A stretch of 18,588 nucleotides of DNA, taken from an uncultured Lachnospiraceae bacterium. GTDB taxonomy: Bacteria; Bacillota; Clostridia; Lachnospirales; Lachnospiraceae. Positions within the stretch are counted from its first letter, which is position 1; the number at the start of each line of letters is the position of its first letter. Shown piece by piece: positions 16,052 through 18,588 of the stretch. The position numbers were made by a program, and so were the translations under genes. The notes under the pieces are model-generated. The model searched no databases and had not been told where the DNA came from. It saw only the letters and a list, made by a program, of their open reading frames with translations. The stretch lies in the NCBI GenBank assembly GCA_900555195.1, contig USKC01000023.1:1-18588 (forward strand), in the 5' to 3' direction.

Positions 16052-18285
16052 GTCCAGCTTCTCCTATACGCCTCTCCCTTTTTCAGACAGATCTTCTCTT
16101 CCTTTCCGTTCGCGTACAACGTCAGCGTGCCATCCCGGCCCGGCCATATCTCCATCTTCCTCACCTTTCCGTCTTCCCACTCCATGGAAAGCGTGCCGCC
16201 GCTTCTTAAGCCCATGCCGCTCACGCTGCCGCCGGAGGTTTCACGGGTGATCGCAGGGAGGAGTTCCAGCCGTTCCGGCCTGCTGTACGCCAGCATTTCC
16301 AATACGGCGGCCGACGCGCCCAGGTTTCCATCGATCTGGAACACATAGGAATTCTCCCCCATCGGATGGTTGTCCATCAGGTTCGGATACGTTCCCATGG
16401 AAAGGATCGCTTTCAGGTTCTCATACGCCTTCGCACCGTCTTTGAAGTGCGCCCACAGGCCGATGATCCAGGCCCTTGACCAGCCCGTATGGCCTCCCCC
16501 GTTCGCCAGACGCCGCTCCAGGGAAACCTTCGCCGCCCGCATCAGCTCGGGCGTTTGGTCCCATGTGATGGAATTGCCGGGATAGACCGCATAAAGATGG
16601 GATATATGCCGGTGCCCGGGTTCCCATTCTTCGTAATCCTCCATCCATTCCATCAGCTGCCCGTGCCTGCCGATTTGCAGGGCCGGAAGCCTGCCCAGCA
16701 TTTCTTCCGCCACCTGTTTGTTTTCCGTATCCTTGCCCAGGATGTGGCAGGCATCCAGATAGTCGCGAAACAGCTCCATCAGGATCTCCGTATCCATCAC
16801 TGCCCCTTCGCAGAGCACCCCTTTGCTGCCGTCCGGCAGCAGATAGGTATTCTCCGGCGAAATGGAGGGAGAGGTGGCCAGCGTGCCGTCCGGCAGCTCT
16901 ATCAGATAGTCCCGGAAGAATGCCACACACTGCTCCAGCACGTCAAAGTGCGCTTCCAGGAAGCCTTCATCCCCTGTATAGAGATACTGTTCCCATATAT
17001 GGGTGGCGAGCCAGGCTTCCCCCATCACCCAGAAGGTGGAGGTGATGCAGTGATCCTGGGGCGCACTGTCCCCGTACAGATCCGTATTGTGATGGGCCAC
17101 GCTGCCCCGGCAGCCATACATCCTGCGCGCCATCTCCTTCCCGCTCTCCTTCAGACGTTCCAGCAGGTCAAACAAAGGGAGCTGGCACTCCGTAAGGCCG
17201 CCGCTGCCCGCGATCCAATAATTCATCTCCGTGTTGATATTGATCGTATACTTGCTGTCCCAGGCGGGCTGCATCTGATCGTTCCAAACGCCCTGCAGGT
17301 TGGCCGGAAGGCTGCCCGGCCTGCTGGAGGAAAGGAGCAGATATCTTCCATATTGGAAATACAGCTCCAGCAAGCCCATATCCTCCACTCCCTGCTGCAC
17401 GGCTGCCAGCCGCTTATCCGTCGGAATCGCCTCCAGGCGCGCGTCCGTCCCCGAAAAATGCAGGCTGAGGCGTCCGAAAAGGCTTCCGAAATCCCGGATA
17501 TGCTCTTCCCGCAGCGCTTCCCATTCCCTTTCCGCCGCTTTCTTTATGCACTCCAGGCAGCTTCCCGTCTCATCCTCCCTGCGGAAGCTGGTCTCCACAT
17601 CCAGATACAGAAAGGCTTCCTGCACGTCCTCCGCAATCAGATGCTCGCCGATCCGTCTCACCCTCCCGCCCGCCGCGCGAAGATGCAGCGCCATGCAGAA
17701 GGAGATCCCTCCCTCCGGCGCGTCCACATGGAACAGGACCGTATCCTGCCCGCAGCCTGTCACCTCATCCGTACAGTTATGATTTCTTCCCAGCAGGCAG
17801 TCAAAGGAAAAGGCCGCGCCCTCCTCGGTCCATATCCGCATCAGCAGGCAGCCGGCCGGCGCGGATACAAATATCTCCCGGCGGTAGGTTATTCCATCCG
17901 CACGGTAGCGCACGCCGGCTGTTCCGGTATCCAGCTCCAGCCACCTGCTGTACTCCGAGACCTCTCCGCCGTGCCGCATATTCAGATAGCATTCCCCCGC
18001 AGGCTGATAAGCCCTTTGCGAGTTGGGCGTCCCGGACAGGGCATACATGGCCAGGCGCTGCGCCTCTTCCAGCCTTCCTTCCCGGATCAGGCTGCGCACC
18101 TGCGGAAGATATTCGGCCGCGTCCGGATTAATCCGATCCAGATGTTTCCCGCTCCAGACGCTGTCCTCATTGATTTTGATCACTTCCTGCCCCGCTTTCC
18201 CGAACACCATCCCGCCCAGTCTCCCGTTTCCCACAGGCAACGCCTCATGCCAGTATTTCGCCGGCTTGTCATACCAAAGCTTCAT
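16048..18285 (-). CDS. GH95 alpha-L-fucosidase / alpha-L-galactosidase
   Basis: This 745-residue protein is a full-length GH95 enzyme without a signal peptide. The N-terminal beta-sandwich has the family opening (ALPVGNGRLGGMVFG; INEDSVWSG). The helical barrel carries the motifs aligned with the catalytic residues of Bifidobacterium 1,2-alpha-L-fucosidase: Asn349 and Asn351 in TININTEMNYW, the acid Glu478 in SPSISPENTY, and Asp652 in FQIDGNLGAS. HHNTDLYGD (398-406) and GHRHISHLYAVYPG (557-570) are also typical. GH95 members remove terminal alpha-1,2-L-fucose or, in plant xylan/xyloglucan systems, alpha-L-galactose; the neighbouring GH43/GH39 genes make the plant-glycan role plausible. The ATG at 18285 is preferred over 18303 because GGGGAG lies 6 bases upstream and family similarity starts exactly there. 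MNYW is followed by IAGSGG rather than the usual PAE, which might alter specificity. It is first in the operon, overlapping the araC-type gene by 4 bp. Confidence 0.93.
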   Translation of the reverse strand: MKLWYDKPAKYWHEALPVGNGRLGGMVFGKAGQEVIKINEDSVWSGKHLDRINPDAAEYLPQVRSLIREGRLEEAQRLAMYALSGTPNSQRAYQPAGECYLNMRHGGEVSEYSRWLELDTGTAGVRYRADGITYRREIFVSAPAGCLLMRIWTEEGAAFSFDCLLGRNHNCTDEVTGCGQDTVLFHVDAPEGGISFCMALHLRAAGGRVRRIGEHLIAEDVQEAFLYLDVETSFRREDETGSCLECIKKAAEREWEALREEHIRDFGSLFGRLSLHFSGTDARLEAIPTDKRLAAVQQGVEDMGLLELYFQYGRYLLLSSSRPGSLPANLQGVWNDQMQPAWDSKYTININTEMNYWIAGSGGLTECQLPLFDLLERLKESGKEMARRMYGCRGSVAHHNTDLYGDSAPQDHCITSTFWVMGEAWLATHIWEQYLYTGDEGFLEAHFDVLEQCVAFFRDYLIELPDGTLATSPSISPENTYLLPDGSKGVLCEGAVMDTEILMELFRDYLDACHILGKDTENKQVAEEMLGRLPALQIGRHGQLMEWMEDYEEWEPGHRHISHLYAVYPGNSITWDQTPELMRAAKVSLERRLANGGGHTGWSRAWIIGLWAHFKDGAKAYENLKAILSMGTYPNLMDNHPMGENSYVFQIDGNLGASAAVLEMLAYSRPERLELLPAITRETSGGSVSGMGLRSGGTLSMEWEDGKVRKMEIWPGRDGTLTLYANGKEEKICLKKGEAYRRSWT

Positions 18286-18291
18286 TCCTTT

Positions 18292-18297
18292 CTCCCC
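18292..18297 (-). promoter_or_regulatory. Ribosome binding site setting the GH95 start
   Basis: GGGGAG followed by AAAGGA and ATG (18285). The upstream in-frame ATG at 18303 is preceded by an A-rich stretch without a binding site, and this site lies inside its first codons. Confidence 0.6.
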
Positions 18298-18349
18298 TTC
18301 CATTTTTCTATTCTTTTATTCATCTTTTCCTGCAATAATATTCTATTTT

Positions 18350-18378
18350 ATTGTAGCCTGAAAAAAGGGGAAAAGGTA
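18350..18378 (-). promoter_or_regulatory. Candidate activator-dependent promoter of the GH95-araC operon
   Basis: TACAAT (18350-18355) is a fair -10 (5 of 6 positions); 17 bp upstream the -35 position reads TACCTT, a poor match. A half-site of the repeat cluster adjoins it. The leader to the GH95 start is AT-rich, with no other clear element. An alternative -10, TATTAT, lies a few bases further downstream. Confidence 0.45.
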
Positions 18379-18447
18379 TATCCAATTTTTCTTCCTCTTT
18401 ATTCAATTTTTCTTCCTCATTTATCCATTTTTTTATCCTCTATCCAA
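18378..18447 (-). repeat. 21-bp tandem repeats upstream of GH95, probable AraC-type operator
   Basis: On the minus strand the half-sites TTGGATAT (18378-18385), TTGAATAA (18399-18406), ATGGATAA (18421-18428) and TTGGATAG (18440-18447) start 21, 22 and 19 bp apart. The two promoter-proximal full units (18377-18397 and 18398-18418) also share the spacer GAGGAAGAAAAA, so this is a true tandem repeat. The proximal copy abuts the weak -35. The arrangement matches AraC-type direct half-sites. Confidence 0.65.
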
Positions 18448-18587
18448 TTCTTCGCAGCCGCCAGCCCGCCCAAGCGGCCATGGCAAACGACCATTTCAAG
18501 CACTTTGCGGCAGGAAAGCGCTTGGAATGGTTGGGTGAGCGCCGCAGTTATGACCGGCCCGCCCACTGCCAGTTCCGGAACTCCGAT
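18417..18587 (-). CDS. C-terminal end of an unidentified gene (partial)
   Basis: Fifty-six codons are open from the window edge to TGA at 18417, beginning IGVPELAVGGPVITAALTQ and ending KKMDK. I do not recognise the family. The GC-rich, gene-like composition stops near 18440, where the AT-rich promoter region begins, and the direction agrees with all neighbours, supporting a real gene end. Its last ten or so codons run through the distal half-sites of the GH95 operator. The opposite strand is also open here, so the call is tentative. Confidence 0.4.
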   Translation of the reverse strand: MGVPELAVGGPVITAALTQPFQALSCRKVLEMVVCHGRLGGLAAAKNWIEDKKMDK

Positions 18588-18588
18588 G

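Noticed and set aside
14207..16348. 713-codon open frame on the plus strand opposite the araC-type and GH95 genes
   Set aside because: It is antisense to two well-supported genes, its product resembles nothing, and it follows from codon bias in the real genes. The same holds for plus-strand frames at 2413-3624, 3828-5078 and 8685-9593.
1..18588. CRISPR arrays, tRNA or rRNA genes, transposases or integrases
   Set aside because: No regularly spaced long repeats, RNA gene signatures or transposase-like frames were found, so the rearrangement at the left end cannot be tied to a visible mobile element.

Overview
The window looks like part of a plant-glycan (hemicellulose) utilisation locus of a Gram-positive gut-type anaerobe, most likely a Lachnospiraceae-like member of the Bacillota. 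The evidence is strong AGGAGG-type ribosome binding sites, an LplB/LplC-type ABC importer with a lipoprotein binding protein and no ATPase of its own, a membrane-spanning YesS/YtdP-type AraC regulator, and glycosidase genes in one-direction operons. The genus is an inference. All intact genes are on the minus strand; a broken gene on the plus strand lies at the left edge.

Layout, in order of transcription (right to left). (1) A partial unidentified gene end (18587-18417). (2) A two-gene operon: GH95 alpha-L-fucosidase/alpha-L-galactosidase (18285-16048), then the transmembrane AraC regulator (16051-13694, ATGA overlap), closed by a good intrinsic terminator. (3) A sugar importer operon: two permeases and a solute-binding lipoprotein (13580-9847), followed by about 290 bp rich in hairpins. 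(4) A GH2 beta-galactosidase-like enzyme with a C-terminal F5/8-type (discoidin) domain (9557-7134). (5) A separate operon behind a perfect TTGACA-17-TATAAT promoter: GH43 enzyme, type B carboxylesterase, a GH39 beta-xylosidase fused in frame to the C-terminal part of a YqeB-type selenium/molybdenum-hydroxylase maturation protein, then a cysteine-desulfurase-like PLP enzyme of the type that accompanies YqeB. (6) On the plus strand, the 3' end of a second, different GH39 gene, frameshifted and without its own stop.

Together the enzymes fit removal of L-fucose/L-galactose, D-galactose, xylose/arabinose and ester groups from xyloglucan or complex glucuronoarabinoxylan oligosaccharides, with uptake by the importer. 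The substrate is an inference.

Two things stand out. First, the GH95-araC promoter and the importer promoter share the same layout: an identical TTGAATAA octamer, a second TTGGATAT/CTGAATAT half-site exactly 21 bp downstream, a poor -35, and a -10 22-23 bp further on. This is the geometry expected of an AraC-family activator, and the encoded AraC protein is the obvious candidate, while the GH43 operon has a consensus promoter with a LacI-like operator. Second, the left end is a rearrangement scar: a GH39-YqeB gene fusion places remnants of a selenium/molybdenum hydroxylase maturation cluster under a hemicellulase promoter, next to a second broken GH39 gene.
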